Shown here: positions 52,523-61,848 of the stretch, in pieces
How the letters are laid out: the number at the start of each line of letters is the position of its first letter
Position numbering within the stretch: position 1 is the first letter of the stretch
Assembly (NCBI RefSeq): GCF_009900745.1
Contig: NZ_WXVU01000001.1
Span: forward strand, 1 to 64,000
Origin: Chryseobacterium sp. c4a
GTDB taxonomy: Bacteria > Bacteroidota > Bacteroidia > Flavobacteriales > Weeksellaceae
Direction: 5' to 3'
Length of the DNA: 64,000 bases
Notes under the pieces: generated by a model
Databases searched by the model: none
Told to the model about the DNA's origin: nothing
The model's input: the letters and a program-made list of their open reading frames with translations, nothing else
Translations under genes and position numbers: made by a program

Positions 52523-52681
52523 TTATCTCTTAGCGCGTGCAGCACTTACAGTTAAACTCTTTCTGCCTTTAGCTCTTCTAGCAGCCAAAACTCTTCTTCC
52601 ATTTGGCGTAGACATTCTTTCTCTGAAACCGTGTTTGTTTCTTCTTTTTCTTTCTGATGGCTGGAATGTTCTTTTACTCAT
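52523..52681 (-). CDS. rpmH: Large-subunit ribosomal protein bL34
   Basis: 52 residues: [20 protein letters not shown], then [21 protein letters not shown] and a short extension [11 protein letters not shown]. The canonical L34 core is 44-46 residues; the short C-terminal extension is usual in flavobacteria. The gene lies alone between the minus-strand ftsE and the plus-strand DHH gene, with its own near-consensus promoter and terminator. rnpA is not next to it. Confidence 0.97.
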   Translation of the reverse strand: MSKRTFQPSERKRRNKHGFRERMSTPNGRRVLAARRAKGRKSLTVSAARAKR

Positions 52682-52725
52682 TACTATATGTTTAAATCGT
52701 AATTAATCTATTAATTTTCAGGTTG

Positions 52726-52756
52726 CAAAGATATATAAATTTTTATAAGTTACAAA
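52726..52756 (-). promoter_or_regulatory. Consensus promoter of rpmH
   Basis: On the minus strand TTTG (52753-52756), exactly 19 bp, and TATCTTTG (52726-52733): a full match to TTTG-N19-TAnnTTTG. It is the best example in the window. Confidence 0.85.
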
Positions 52757-52876
52757 CTTTAATTATCTTTTTTTAAAATTATCTGTAGTGTTTTTTAACC
52801 AAACATTTACAAACCCGTATAGATACCTGAATTTCTCTCTGCAAAAATAATATTTAAATGATTTATATAAAAGCTC

Positions 52877-52884
52877 TATCTTTG
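52877..52884 (+). promoter_or_regulatory. -7 box of the DHH phosphoesterase gene
   Basis: TATCTTTG matches TAnnTTTG 32 bp before the ATG at 52917. No clear TTTG -33 box. Confidence 0.5.
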
Positions 52885-52916
52885 AAAACTTAAATTTTAA
52901 CGAAAATAAACACAAG

Positions 52917-53921
52917 ATGTTTACACCAGCAGAACTTTTAGAGATCAATACATTACTAACACCTGAAAACAAAATAGTTATTCTTACCCACTATAATCCG
53001 GATGGTGATGCTATTGGTTCCAGTCTGGGATTGAAACATTATTTAAAGGCAAAAGGGATCTATGCAGAGGTTATTGTACCCAACGATTTTCCAAAATTTT
53101 TGAAATGGATGCCGGAATCTAAAAAAATAATTATTGCAGAATATAAAAGAAAGTTGGCGGCAGATATGATTGCTGCTGCGGATGTTATTTTCTGTCTGGA
53201 TTTTAATTCTCCTTCAAGAATTGGGTTATTGGGTGACTGGCTGGTAAAGGCTCAGGGAAAGAAAATTCTTATTGACCACCACCAACAGCCGGAGCCGTTC
53301 GATTTTGTATATTCAGATACGGTGATTCCTGCTACTTCACAAATGATTTATCATTTCATTGAAGCAATGGAGGATGAAAAACTGGTTAATCAGGATATGG
53401 CTGAGTGCATGTATACTGGTATTATGACTGATACAGGAGGTTTCCGTTTTCGTTCAACAAGTGCTACTACCCATAGAATTATTGCTAACTTAATAGAAAA
53501 AGGAGCTGATCCGGCAATGATCACTTCCAATACCTGGGATACCAATACTGTTTCCCGTCTTCATTTGCTTGCTTTAGTTTTAGGAAGAATAGAAGTGGTA
53601 AATGAGGGTAGAGTGGCTATTTTAAGTCTTACCAGAAACGAACTTAAAGAATTTGGCTTCCAGAAAGGAGATACTGAAGGTTTTGTAAACTATGGTTTAA
53701 GTATTGCAGGAGTGAAGATGTCTGCATTCTTTATGGAAGATCTGTATGAGGATTTTATCAAAATCTCCTTCAGAAGTAAAGATGATGTGGATGTGAACCA
53801 GTTCTCCAGAAAATACTTTAATGGCGGCGGACATATTAATGCTGCAGGAGGTAAATCTAATGATTCTTTACCAGGAACAATTGAAATTTTCAAAGCAAGA
53901 CTCATCGAAGAGAATTTGTAG
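52917..53921 (+). CDS. DHH-family phosphoesterase (NrnA-like nanoRNase/pAp phosphatase)
   Basis: 334 residues. DHH domain motifs: THYNPDGDAIGSSLGL (N-terminal D-x-D), VIFCLDFNSPSRIG, and the DHH box LIDHHQQP near 119-126. A DHHA1 domain follows, with the glycine-rich KYFNGGGHINAAGG. NrnA-type enzymes degrade short oligoribonucleotides and can hydrolyse 3'-phosphoadenosine 5'-phosphate. The ~330-residue length and this two-domain layout fit that group. Converges on the patatin gene after 61 bp. Confidence 0.92.
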   Translation: MFTPAELLEINTLLTPENKIVILTHYNPDGDAIGSSLGLKHYLKAKGIYAEVIVPNDFPKFLKWMPESKKIIIAEYKRKLAADMIAAADVIFCLDFNSPSRIGLLGDWLVKAQGKKILIDHHQQPEPFDFVYSDTVIPATSQMIYHFIEAMEDEKLVNQDMAECMYTGIMTDTGGFRFRSTSATTHRIIANLIEKGADPAMITSNTWDTNTVSRLHLLALVLGRIEVVNEGRVAILSLTRNELKEFGFQKGDTEGFVNYGLSIAGVKMSAFFMEDLYEDFIKISFRSKDDVDVNQFSRKYFNGGGHINAAGGKSNDSLPGTIEIFKARLIEENL

Positions 53922-53982
53922 AAAGATTGATGGATCAGATTGGAAAGTCAGTTTTGGAATACTCTCAAATCCTCTGACCCCC

Positions 53983-54789
53983 TCAAACTTTAGTATAACC
54001 TTTTTCCTCAAGTTCCCGGCAAGTATATTCGTATACCTGTTGAAACATTTCGTCCATATATTTCTTATTGAAAAGACTGTATTTTGTCATTTTAGGAGGA
54101 TCTAAAAATATATTGCAGTACTTTACTTTAGAATAAACGGATTTTGCAATGGCTAAGTGGAGGATGCGGTCAAATTCTTTCATCAGGCTCATCTTATTGA
54201 GTTCGTCGTAGCTTATTGAATTAACGTGAGAAGCTATAAGAAAGTCGCATTTATCCATGATAGGTTCAATAGGGAGATTATCCAAAACACCGCCATCTAC
54301 ATAAATTTTCTCTCCAATTCTTACAGGGGGAAGGATGAAAGGAACGCTGGAGGAAGCTAGAAGTGGAGTGAAGAGTTCTCCTTCCGAAAAGAAATCAACA
54401 ATGCCGTGAGTCATTTCTGTGGTAGCCACATACACAGGAATTTTTAGAATATTAAAATTGTCTTCAGGGAAATAATCTTTAAATAGTTTCAAAATGAAAT
54501 TTGAGCTGAAGATTCCGTTTTTTGATAGTTTCAAAGCAGACCGAGAAAAAAAAGAAGTCTGTCTTACGATATCCATCATTTCATCGGGTGTTTTTCCAAA
54601 TGAATAAAAAGCCGCAATGATAGATCCCGCACTGGTTCCTGAAATAATATGCGGTTTAAGATTATATTCTTCCAGCGCTTTTAAAACAGCAATATGGGCA
54701 ATTCCACGCATTCCTCCGCCTGAAAGTGTAAGCCCGATAACCGGTGGTGGTTTCGGAAGTGTCTTTTTTTTGAACGAGAATATTCCCAT
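53983..54789 (-). CDS. Patatin-like phospholipase
   Basis: 268 residues with the patatin catalytic dyad. Ser lies in GTSAGS near 47-52 and Asp in VDGGVLDN. The oxyanion loop is GGGMRGIAH at ~24-32. No signal peptide is seen, so it is probably cytoplasmic or peripheral. Patatin-like proteins hydrolyse acyl chains from phospholipids; the physiological lipid is unknown. Last gene of a minus-strand run with a lipoprotein (45 bp upstream) and a hydrolase. Confidence 0.9.
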   Translation of the reverse strand: MGIFSFKKKTLPKPPPVIGLTLSGGGMRGIAHIAVLKALEEYNLKPHIISGTSAGSIIAAFYSFGKTPDEMMDIVRQTSFFSRSALKLSKNGIFSSNFILKLFKDYFPEDNFNILKIPVYVATTEMTHGIVDFFSEGELFTPLLASSSVPFILPPVRIGEKIYVDGGVLDNLPIEPIMDKCDFLIASHVNSISYDELNKMSLMKEFDRILHLAIAKSVYSKVKYCNIFLDPPKMTKYSLFNKKYMDEMFQQVYEYTCRELEEKGYTKV

Positions 54790-54833
54790 TGAGAAAATTA
54801 TACCTTACTAATATACAGGATTTTTCTCAATGT

Positions 54834-55646
54834 TTATGGTTCATCACATTCAGAATCAATCTTAATGAAAAGGGCATTGAATTCATTATTCATCTTTTCA
54901 TCTCTGGAAACTCTATGTACTTTATTATTAGCACAGTTTCCCCACCCAAAAGTAATCAGATCAATAATTGCATAATCTCTTTTGTCTGCTGAGTTAAGCT
55001 GTTCGTTGAACTGATTGATAATACGTTGTGGATCACTATTGTTTTTGCTCATGCTTTCTCTGAGCTTTTTCCATTCTGAAAACATTTGTTCATCAGTTGA
55101 ATTTAATGCTTTGGAGAAATTAGGACATGTATTGTTTTTAAGAAGAATTGAAGGATCGGAGTAAGCTATGATCTGGATTTTCTCCATCTCATAAGACTGA
55201 ACAAGCTCTTCATAGCTTTTCTTCTGAATATCTTTCCAGTAGGGTATATTAACAACTTTCAGATTCATGATCTGAGCTTTCTTTTCTCCAAAATCCTTAT
55301 CCAGTTTTGCCAGAACCTGATCTTTATTGTTTCTTATTTCATGAAGATCCTTGAGGTTGTTCACGAAGGGAGTATCCAACAATGAGCCACTCAGTTCAAA
55401 CCAAAGCTTGTAAGTGTCCTCAAGTTCCTTTTTGGAATATTTATTACTGTCAAAATACCCTTTATTATCACAAAGTTCTGTTCCGAAATTGAATATTTCC
55501 TGCTTGGGTTGAATGGTTGTTACGGTATCAGCTTTTGGAGCTGATCCTTGAATGGTGTCCATTGATGTAATACTGGGAGTGGATTGATTTTCTTTTTTAC
55601 AACTCAAGAATGAAAGCAGTAGGATAGATATTATAGCAATTCTCAT
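54834..55646 (-). CDS. Lipoprotein of unknown function
   Basis: 270 residues. Lipobox SFLSC with Cys16, followed by a Ser/Thr/Gln-rich linker and a helical body. No family recognised. The segment with LCDNKGYFDSNKYSKKELEDTYKLWFEL and a C-terminal FGWGNCANNKVHRVSRDEKM are noticeable. It starts 4 bp after the alpha/beta hydrolase gene on the same strand, so it is in the same operon. Confidence 0.75.
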   Translation of the reverse strand: MRIAIISILLLSFLSCKKENQSTPSITSMDTIQGSAPKADTVTTIQPKQEIFNFGTELCDNKGYFDSNKYSKKELEDTYKLWFELSGSLLDTPFVNNLKDLHEIRNNKDQVLAKLDKDFGEKKAQIMNLKVVNIPYWKDIQKKSYEELVQSYEMEKIQIIAYSDPSILLKNNTCPNFSKALNSTDEQMFSEWKKLRESMSKNNSDPQRIINQFNEQLNSADKRDYAIIDLITFGWGNCANNKVHRVSRDEKMNNEFNALFIKIDSECDEP

Positions 55647-55650
55647 GTTT

Positions 55651-56433
55651 TTACATTACTAGTTTTTTCGGAAGATTATGAAGAAGTTCCGTGTTGATGA
55701 TTTCTGCACAAATACCTGGCTTTTCCCAGTGCCCATTGTGTCCGCAATCCAATACATAGGATTTTATATTCGTTCTGTCCGGAAGATTTTTGATGGTCAT
55801 ATCTGTTTTTACGGCATTGTCGTGTTTACCGGCCAGTACAAGAATTTTGGCTTCCAGATTTTGCATAATATGCTTTTTGTCTGTTCTCTCTACCATGCCT
55901 TTTACACAGGCAAGAGCTCCCAGATTATTAGTAGAAAGAGCTGTTTCCAGAGCGATTTCAATTTTTCCTTCCAATATATCCCTTTCATTAGGATTGAACA
56001 GGTTGGGGATTCCAACTCTTGCATAATGGACAAAAGCATCTTTAATGATTCTGTAGCTTTTGATACGCTGTTGTTTTTTCTCTTCATCATCCGGAAAATA
56101 AGTGGAAAAGAATAGCGTTAAACTTTTCAAAGAGTCCGGATATTTTTCAGCAAAAGCCAGAGAAACATAGCCCCCCATAGAATGACCTAATAAATGAAGT
56201 TTTGTAATACTTTGGTTATCTAATACCTTTTTGACTTCATCAGCCATCAATTCCATGGTGTGGATCTCTCCCAGAATCTCAGATTGCCCGTGACCTGGAA
56301 GATCAATTTTTAACAATGAGAAATCTTTGGAAAGATGAGGTTCCATATCGCTCCAAATGGATAGATTTTCCATAAAGCCATGGAGGAGTACTAACGTTTC
56401 TTTTCCATTTCCTTTTCTTTCAAAGTTCAGCAT
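55651..56433 (-). CDS. Alpha/beta-fold hydrolase
   Basis: 260 residues. Motifs: LVLLHGFMENLSIWSDMEP with the HG oxyanion region, and LLGHSMGGYVSLAFAEKYP, the nucleophile elbow (Ser in GHSMGG). The C-terminal His lies in CGHNGHWEKP, and the catalytic Asp is probably in KHDNAVKTDM. It is a carboxyl-ester or lactone hydrolase of unknown substrate. First of the hydrolase-lipoprotein-(patatin) group. Confidence 0.87.
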   Translation of the reverse strand: MLNFERKGNGKETLVLLHGFMENLSIWSDMEPHLSKDFSLLKIDLPGHGQSEILGEIHTMELMADEVKKVLDNQSITKLHLLGHSMGGYVSLAFAEKYPDSLKSLTLFFSTYFPDDEEKKQQRIKSYRIIKDAFVHYARVGIPNLFNPNERDILEGKIEIALETALSTNNLGALACVKGMVERTDKKHIMQNLEAKILVLAGKHDNAVKTDMTIKNLPDRTNIKSYVLDCGHNGHWEKPGICAEIINTELLHNLPKKLVM

Positions 56434-56511
56434 GATTCCAAAATTATAGAGTTAAAATAGTACAGCATTGAGTTTGCTGTAATCCTGTTGTCCTTTCAAA
56501 TGTAAACAAAA

Positions 56512-56534
56512 AAGAGCATTTTTTAAATGCTCTT
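56512..56534 (-). terminator. Terminator after exbD
   Basis: aagagcattt-ttt-aaatgctctt (56512-56534) followed on the minus strand by ttttgtttac. It lies 7 bp past the stop at 56541. Confidence 0.85.
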
Positions 56535-56540
56535 CCTTTT

Positions 56541-57068
56541 TTATTGAGTTAATTGTTGATAAATTTTTGTTTCCCAAGGTTTAATATCAGCTACTCCATA
56601 ACGTTCTTTTTTCGCAATAGCCAGATTGTCCAGCATATCTACAAAATTTTTGTAGCTGGCCTCATCGGTAGGCTTTATAATTACTGTGAAGTTTTCCTTA
56701 TTGGGAGCATTTTTGTAGGCTTCAGAAATAATTTTTGAAACATTTATCCCACTGAAGCTGGTTTCTTTTAAATTATTGATGTTTAAATCATCCTTATTGC
56801 TTTGATGATAAAATATCCGATTATCTTTTCCCAGAATAAAGGTTACCTGATTTTTATCTCTAATAAGCACATCATCAATAAATGGTTTGGGGTTGTGGTC
56901 TTTTGCGGGAAGCCCAAGATCCATCACATTGGGTTTTGTAAAATTTGTGGTAAACATAAAAAACATCAATAGTAAGAAATTGAGGTCTACCATTGGAGTC
57001 ATGTCAATTTTAATTAACTTTTTCTTTTGTTTGCCGGTCTGTTTCTCTTGTGCGATTACTTCAGCCAT
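56541..57068 (-). CDS. exbD: ExbD/TolR-family biopolymer transporter
   Basis: 175 residues. One N-terminal membrane helix follows KLIKIDMTPMVDLNFLLLMFFMF; the conserved Asp of that helix (MVDL) is the proton-path residue of ExbD/TolR. The rest is periplasmic, with KPNVMDLGLPAKD after the helix. It would work with an ExbB/TolQ channel and TonB/TolA to energise the outer membrane. No exbB partner lies beside it, and it has its own terminator. ExbD versus TolR cannot be decided here. Confidence 0.88.
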   Translation of the reverse strand: MAEVIAQEKQTGKQKKKLIKIDMTPMVDLNFLLLMFFMFTTNFTKPNVMDLGLPAKDHNPKPFIDDVLIRDKNQVTFILGKDNRIFYHQSNKDDLNINNLKETSFSGINVSKIISEAYKNAPNKENFTVIIKPTDEASYKNFVDMLDNLAIAKKERYGVADIKPWETKIYQQLTQ

Positions 57069-57277
57069 AATTCATATTTTAAATTGTTAAACGGTATTTG
57101 GTGAAAACTTTGAAAACCCGATCGGGATTTTGAAAAGTTGATACAAAGTTGATGCCTAAAATTTAAAATGTGCAATAAATTTTTATTTTCGTTAATGATT
57201 TATAATTAAGTTTTGTTAAAAGCTGTTGTTGATTTTATTGAAGATGAATGGTTTATTGAAGGATTAGTAATAAAAAA

Positions 57278-57300
57278 ACTCACACTGAAAAGTGTGAGTT
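57278..57300 (-). terminator. Terminator after dsbD
   Basis: aactcacact-gaa-agtgtgagtt (57278-57300) with a T-run on the minus strand (ttttttattac). It lies 20 bp past the stop at 57321. Confidence 0.88.
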
Positions 57301-57320
57301 GGAAATGATATATAAATTAT

Positions 57321-59399
57321 TTATTTGCTTTTTTTGAAGTAATTAACGCCGCACTCCAGGAACTTCTTGAAGTCTTCCTTCGGCATGTATCCAGAAACAG
57401 GAGTGTTGATTACTTTTCCGTCTGGAGTAATTAAAACATAGTGTGGCTGAGAATTGTTGTTGAAGTTTACCTGTTGGAATAAACTCCATCTGTCACCAAT
57501 CGTTTTAACCTTTTTGATCTGTCCGTCTCCAAGGTCGATTTTTGTTTTTTGATCTTCAGGAAGCTCTTCTTTATCGTCTACATATAAAGAAGCTAGGACA
57601 ACATCATTTTGAAGGATTGGTAAAATATCCGGCTCGCTCCAAACAAATTCCTCCATTTTTCTACAGTTTTCACAACCGTAACCTGTGAAGTCAATTAAGA
57701 TGGGTTTATTCTCTTTTTTAGCGATTTCTATCGCTTTAAAGAAATCATGTTCAGGATGCATTCCTAAGATACCATCTTTTTCATCATGGAAATAGCTAAC
57801 ATTCAATGGAGGCAAAATACCACTTAATAATTGAAGTTTTGGACGATCAGACGGAATCAATCCCTGGATCAGATAGATCACAAAACCAATTCCTAATGCC
57901 CCTAATATTTTTCTGGTAATCGAAATCTTAGGTTTTTTATCATCATGCGGGAACTTGATTAACCCGAATAAATATAATGCCAATCCTAAAGCAACAATGA
58001 TCCAGATAGCGATGAAAAGTTCTCTTTTTAAGAAGAATGTCTTCGATACAAGGTCTGCTTTTGATAAGAACTTTAAAGCTAAAGCCAATTCTACGAAACC
58101 TAACACAACTTTTACTGTGTTCATCCATCCACCTGATTTCGGAAGACTTTGCAATGCCTGTGGGAATAAAGCTAATAGCCCGAAAATAATAGCCCATGCT
58201 AAACCAAATCCAGCCAATGCGAAGGTTAATAACATCGGAACATTTGAAGAACCTGTTACGGCACTTCCTAATAAACTTCCTAAAATAGGCCCTGTACAAG
58301 AGAAGGAAACGATTACCAGTGTCAATGCCATAAAGAAAATACCAATGATACCTCCTGCTTCCTCAGCTTTAGAAGATTTGTTGGCAATAGAGCTTGGTAA
58401 TGTAATATCATAATACCCGAAGAAACTTCCGGCAAAGAAGATAAATATGATAAAGAAGGCAATGTTCAGCCATACACTTGTAGAGATCTCATTGAAGATG
58501 TTTCCTGCAATCCCATCAATGATATGGAAAGGGATACTTAATAAAACGAAAATAAGCAGAATGAAAAATCCATAGATCAAAGCATCTCTTTTCCCTTTCG
58601 CTTTATCCTTACTTCCTTTAGTAAAGAAAGATACGGTTAAAGGAATCATTGGAAATACACATGGTGTCAGCAAAGCGATCAACCCTCCAATGAAGCCTAA
58701 GAATAAATAAGTCCAATAGTTTTCATCCACTTTCGTAGAAGCAGTACCGCAATCAGTTAATGGTTTTTTAAAGTCTATCGTTTCGATTTTCAGTTGCTTA
58801 GGATCCAGTTTTGAAGCCTCGGTGACTGTAATTTCTGACTTTGAAGGATTCTCAGTAACTGTTTCAACGGCTTTCACAGAATCTTTTTTAGCTTCTGTAG
58901 TTTCTGCAGTTACTTCCTCCGTTGCTCCTTTGGGAGTAACCTTCTGATTGAATTCTAATGTATTCGGTGCAAGACAAACCCTGTCATCACAAGTTTGGTA
59001 GGTGATTTCAGAAGTAACATCAGCAGGTTTGGTAGGATCCTTTAGCTTGAATTTTTGTTTAAAGCCAGCTGTGTTGGAATAGAAAACAATCGTTCCTCCG
59101 AAAGCTTCAGAGAATTCTTCATGTTTTTTGCCAGCCTCCGTGAATTTTCCGATAAGTTCAATGTTCTTTCCTGAAACTTTATACTCTGTAGGAATTCCTG
59201 TATCTTCAGGAAGATCTTTTGAGTAAATGTGCCAGCCACTTTCCATGGTAGCATTTAAAACCGCTTCATACTGGTTATTGCCCAGATCGTTGATGGTAAA
59301 TTTAAACTTTACAGGATTTTTAATCTGTGCATTAATTCCTGTTGCTAAAAAGAGTAGAATTAATAAAAACCAATTTCTAAATTTCATTTTTCGTTTCAT
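57321..59399 (-). CDS. dsbD: Thiol:disulfide interchange protein DsbD
   Basis: 692 residues from ATG 59399; ATG 59387 (688 residues) is the alternative. The longer frame lacks a signal peptide at its start. After a signal peptide ending near GINAQ comes an N-terminal alpha domain with YQTCDDRVCLAPNTLEF (redox Cys pair). Eight or so membrane helices include LLTPCVFPMIPLTVSFF and SFSCTGPILGSLLG. The C-terminal thioredoxin-like domain has TGYGCENCRKMEEF (CxxC). The protein moves reducing power from cytoplasmic thioredoxin to periplasmic partners. Its start lies inside the 3' end of tilS (23-bp overlap), indicating co-transcription. Confidence 0.93.
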   Translation of the reverse strand: MKRKMKFRNWFLLILLFLATGINAQIKNPVKFKFTINDLGNNQYEAVLNATMESGWHIYSKDLPEDTGIPTEYKVSGKNIELIGKFTEAGKKHEEFSEAFGGTIVFYSNTAGFKQKFKLKDPTKPADVTSEITYQTCDDRVCLAPNTLEFNQKVTPKGATEEVTAETTEAKKDSVKAVETVTENPSKSEITVTEASKLDPKQLKIETIDFKKPLTDCGTASTKVDENYWTYLFLGFIGGLIALLTPCVFPMIPLTVSFFTKGSKDKAKGKRDALIYGFFILLIFVLLSIPFHIIDGIAGNIFNEISTSVWLNIAFFIIFIFFAGSFFGYYDITLPSSIANKSSKAEEAGGIIGIFFMALTLVIVSFSCTGPILGSLLGSAVTGSSNVPMLLTFALAGFGLAWAIIFGLLALFPQALQSLPKSGGWMNTVKVVLGFVELALALKFLSKADLVSKTFFLKRELFIAIWIIVALGLALYLFGLIKFPHDDKKPKISITRKILGALGIGFVIYLIQGLIPSDRPKLQLLSGILPPLNVSYFHDEKDGILGMHPEHDFFKAIEIAKKENKPILIDFTGYGCENCRKMEEFVWSEPDILPILQNDVVLASLYVDDKEELPEDQKTKIDLGDGQIKKVKTIGDRWSLFQQVNFNNNSQPHYVLITPDGKVINTPVSGYMPKEDFKKFLECGVNYFKKSK

Positions 59400-60726
59400 T
59401 AAAAATTTTGAGAATACGTTCTGTTTTCTCATCCTTTGCATATCTTCTATCCTGTCTGAAAGGAATGACTCCAAGTACAGAATTCTTACTGTCAGACAAT
59501 ATCCAAATTTTTTGCCTCGCTAAAATAGATAATTTTTCGTCCCTAAAAAATTTAGAAACTTTCTTTTTCCCTGAAAAACCAGTCGGGTAAAACTCATCAC
59601 CATCCTGTTGTTTTCTTAAACGCAGAGGAAACTGTAGTTTTTCAGCATCAAAATCCCAATTCAGATTTTTATTGATTCCATCAATGTCTTCAATAGAATC
59701 CTGAAGATTAAGACTGATCCGGTTTTCTGAAAAATCAAAATGATCGATCAGAAGAATCTCATCTTTGCTTTCTTGCTTTTTATTCTTATCAATAAAGATT
59801 AATTCATCTCTGTTGACAATCAGTTGATATTCTTTAGAAAAAAAAGAACTGTTGTTTTCAGCTTTAAATATTTTTGGGATTTCTTCTTCCTGATTGAACC
59901 CATATTTTTTTAAAATCTCAAACTTGACAAAAGCGCTTTCCTGATCCAGCTTCTCCTTTGATAAGATTTTGTGGTCTTGGTTAAATACAGTGAGTTTATT
60001 TTCTATTTCCTCAAGCTGTTTTTGAACAAAATCTTTGGTTTGGTTTAGATATGAAGAACTTTTTTTGAAATTTTCCAAAAAGTGATCATTGGTTTCCTGT
60101 AATTTGGGAACAATTTCATTTCTGATCTTGTTTCTCAGGTAATCACTTTTTTTATTGGAAAGATCTTCCCGGAACTCAATCGTGTTGTCCTCAGCAAATT
60201 GGTAGATTTCCTGTTTTGAAAATGATAGAAGAGGTCGAAGGATATGATTATCATTGGCAGGAATACCGATTAATCCATTAATTCCGGCAGCTTTGGAAAG
60301 ATTGATGAGAAAAGTCTCCAGCTGGTCATTAAGGTGATGAGCAGTAACCAGAAATTCCAGTTTTTCTTTTTCCTGAATTTCCTTAAAAAAAGCGTACCGA
60401 AGCTCTCTTGCCCAAAGTTGGATAGAATTTTCAGGTTTTTTATCGCTTTCTGAAACCTCATACAAATGAAATTTAATATGATTTTTCTCACAAAAATCCT
60501 GTACTACTTTTTGATCCAGATTTGAATCTTCACCACGAAGTTTATAATTAATATGAGCCACCTGAAATGAACATCCGGAATCCTGGTTTTCATCTCTCAA
60601 ATCCCTGAACAAAGAGGCCAGAACCATAGAATCTGCACCTCCGCTCACCGCTAAAAGATAGTTGTAATTTTCAGGCTGGTGAATAAGATTTTCTAATTGT
60701 TTTTTGAAGCTTGATTTTTTCAACAT
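59377..60726 (-). CDS. tilS: tRNA(Ile)-lysidine synthetase
   Basis: 449 residues, normal TilS length. It makes lysidine at C34 of the AUA-reading tRNA-Ile. The PP-loop is S28-G-G-A-D-S33 in LLAVSGGADSMVLAS. Later motifs include THAHHLNDQLETFLINL-like (TAHHLNDQLETFL), GLIGIPANDNHILRPLLSFSK and YLRNKIRNEIVPKL. The C-terminal tRNA-binding domain has FPLRLRKQQDGDEFYPTGFSGKKKVSKFFRD. A -7 box TATCTTTG (60750-60757, minus) lies 24 bp before the ATG. Confidence 0.96.
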   Translation of the reverse strand: MLKKSSFKKQLENLIHQPENYNYLLAVSGGADSMVLASLFRDLRDENQDSGCSFQVAHINYKLRGEDSNLDQKVVQDFCEKNHIKFHLYEVSESDKKPENSIQLWARELRYAFFKEIQEKEKLEFLVTAHHLNDQLETFLINLSKAAGINGLIGIPANDNHILRPLLSFSKQEIYQFAEDNTIEFREDLSNKKSDYLRNKIRNEIVPKLQETNDHFLENFKKSSSYLNQTKDFVQKQLEEIENKLTVFNQDHKILSKEKLDQESAFVKFEILKKYGFNQEEEIPKIFKAENNSSFFSKEYQLIVNRDELIFIDKNKKQESKDEILLIDHFDFSENRISLNLQDSIEDIDGINKNLNWDFDAEKLQFPLRLRKQQDGDEFYPTGFSGKKKVSKFFRDEKLSILARQKIWILSDSKNSVLGVIPFRQDRRYAKDEKTERILKIFNETKNEI

Positions 60727-60749
60727 AGACGTTGAGAATTTCTTTTATG

Positions 60750-60791
60750 CAAAGATAATCCATATAATTCAATTGAATTTCCCTAACTTTG
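60750..60791. promoter_or_regulatory. Back-to-back promoters of tilS and ompA-like gene
   Basis: Minus-strand TATCTTTG (60750-60757) for tilS and plus-strand TAACTTTG at 60784-60791 for the OmpA-like gene. The two point away from each other across a 26-bp gap. -33 boxes would overlap. Confidence 0.6.
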
Positions 60792-60813
60792 ATTAGTCTA
60801 AAAATGATTACTT

Positions 60814-61647
60814 ATGAAGATTTTAAAAATTTTAGCGGTTTCTGCAATGGCGTTGGGGATGACATCTTGTGTGAGCAAGAAGCAGTATGATGCCTTAAGC
60901 ACAAACTATAAGCAATGTATTGAAAACATCGGAGAAAGACAAAGGGAAATTCAGGATTTGAAATCTCAAAACTCTGCATTATCAGGTGAAAATAATTTAT
61001 TAAAAAGCCAGCACGATGCTTTAAAATCATCATTGGATGCATGTCTTTCCAATACCGGGAAAAGTTCTGCTAACATTGACAAACTTGTGGGCGAAATCAA
61101 TGCTTCCAACTCATATATCAAGCAGTTGATTTCAAACAACGCTAAAAACGACAGCTTAAACCTTGCTTTGTCTAATAAATTGAAGAGATCATTAGATAAT
61201 GTATCTGATGACGACGTACAAGTGAAGGTGTTGAAAGGAGTGGTAATGATCTCCCTTTCTGATAAAATGTTATATAAAACAGGAGATTACAATATCTTAC
61301 CTGCAGCTCAGGAAGTGCTAGGTAAAGTAGCGAAAGTAATCAACGATTATGACAAATATTCTGTACTTATTGAAGGAAATACAGATAATGCACCATTAAA
61401 TTCTGCAAACTTACCAAGAGATAACTGGGATCTTTCTGCATTAAGAGGAACCTCTGTAGCTAAAGTTCTTCAGACTCAGTTTGGTGTAGATCCTGCTAGA
61501 ATTACGGCAGGTGGTCGCTCTGAGTACAATCCGAAAGCAACTAATATGAGTGTTTCCGGAAGATCTGAAAACAGAAGAACGGAAATTATCATTATGCCTA
61601 AGCTGGATGAATTCATGAAGCTTATGGATATTGCTCCGAAAAAATAA
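60814..61647 (+). CDS. OmpA-family peptidoglycan-binding lipoprotein
   Basis: 277 residues. Lipobox GMTSC with Cys19. Residues ~25-130 form a coiled-coil region (QREIQDLKSQNSALSGENNLL and following). The C-terminal OmpA domain has VLIEGNTDNAP, RDNWDLSALRGTSVAKVL and GRSENRRTEIIIMP, the peptidoglycan-binding signature. It probably tethers the outer membrane to the cell wall. A similar coiled-coil plus OmpA layout is common in Bacteroidota. Ends with a strong terminator. Confidence 0.92.
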   Translation: MKILKILAVSAMALGMTSCVSKKQYDALSTNYKQCIENIGERQREIQDLKSQNSALSGENNLLKSQHDALKSSLDACLSNTGKSSANIDKLVGEINASNSYIKQLISNNAKNDSLNLALSNKLKRSLDNVSDDDVQVKVLKGVVMISLSDKMLYKTGDYNILPAAQEVLGKVAKVINDYDKYSVLIEGNTDNAPLNSANLPRDNWDLSALRGTSVAKVLQTQFGVDPARITAGGRSEYNPKATNMSVSGRSENRRTEIIIMPKLDEFMKLMDIAPKK

Positions 61648-61666
61648 TTACTGAACAATACAGTAA

Positions 61667-61699
61667 AAAAGATCCCGATTTTTTGGGATCTTTTTTTTT
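61667..61699 (+). terminator. Terminator after the OmpA-like gene
   Basis: aaaaaagatcccga-ttttt-tgggatctttttt at 61667-61699, followed by a T9 run. It lies 20 bp after the stop at 61647. Confidence 0.92.
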
Positions 61700-61848
61700 G
61701 CAATATTTTGAATGTAACTTTTAAAGAAATCGTTCTACTTATTTAAAATAAATTCGATATTGCCTTTGGGAATCAATAAGATGTATTGATGTTGAGGATA
61801 CTTGTTACCACCGCTTATCAGCAATTTACCAATAAAAATAATAATCAC

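Noticed and set aside
57955..58413. Plus-strand frame of 152 codons inside dsbD
   Set aside because: Shadow of the membrane helices of DsbD on the opposite strand.
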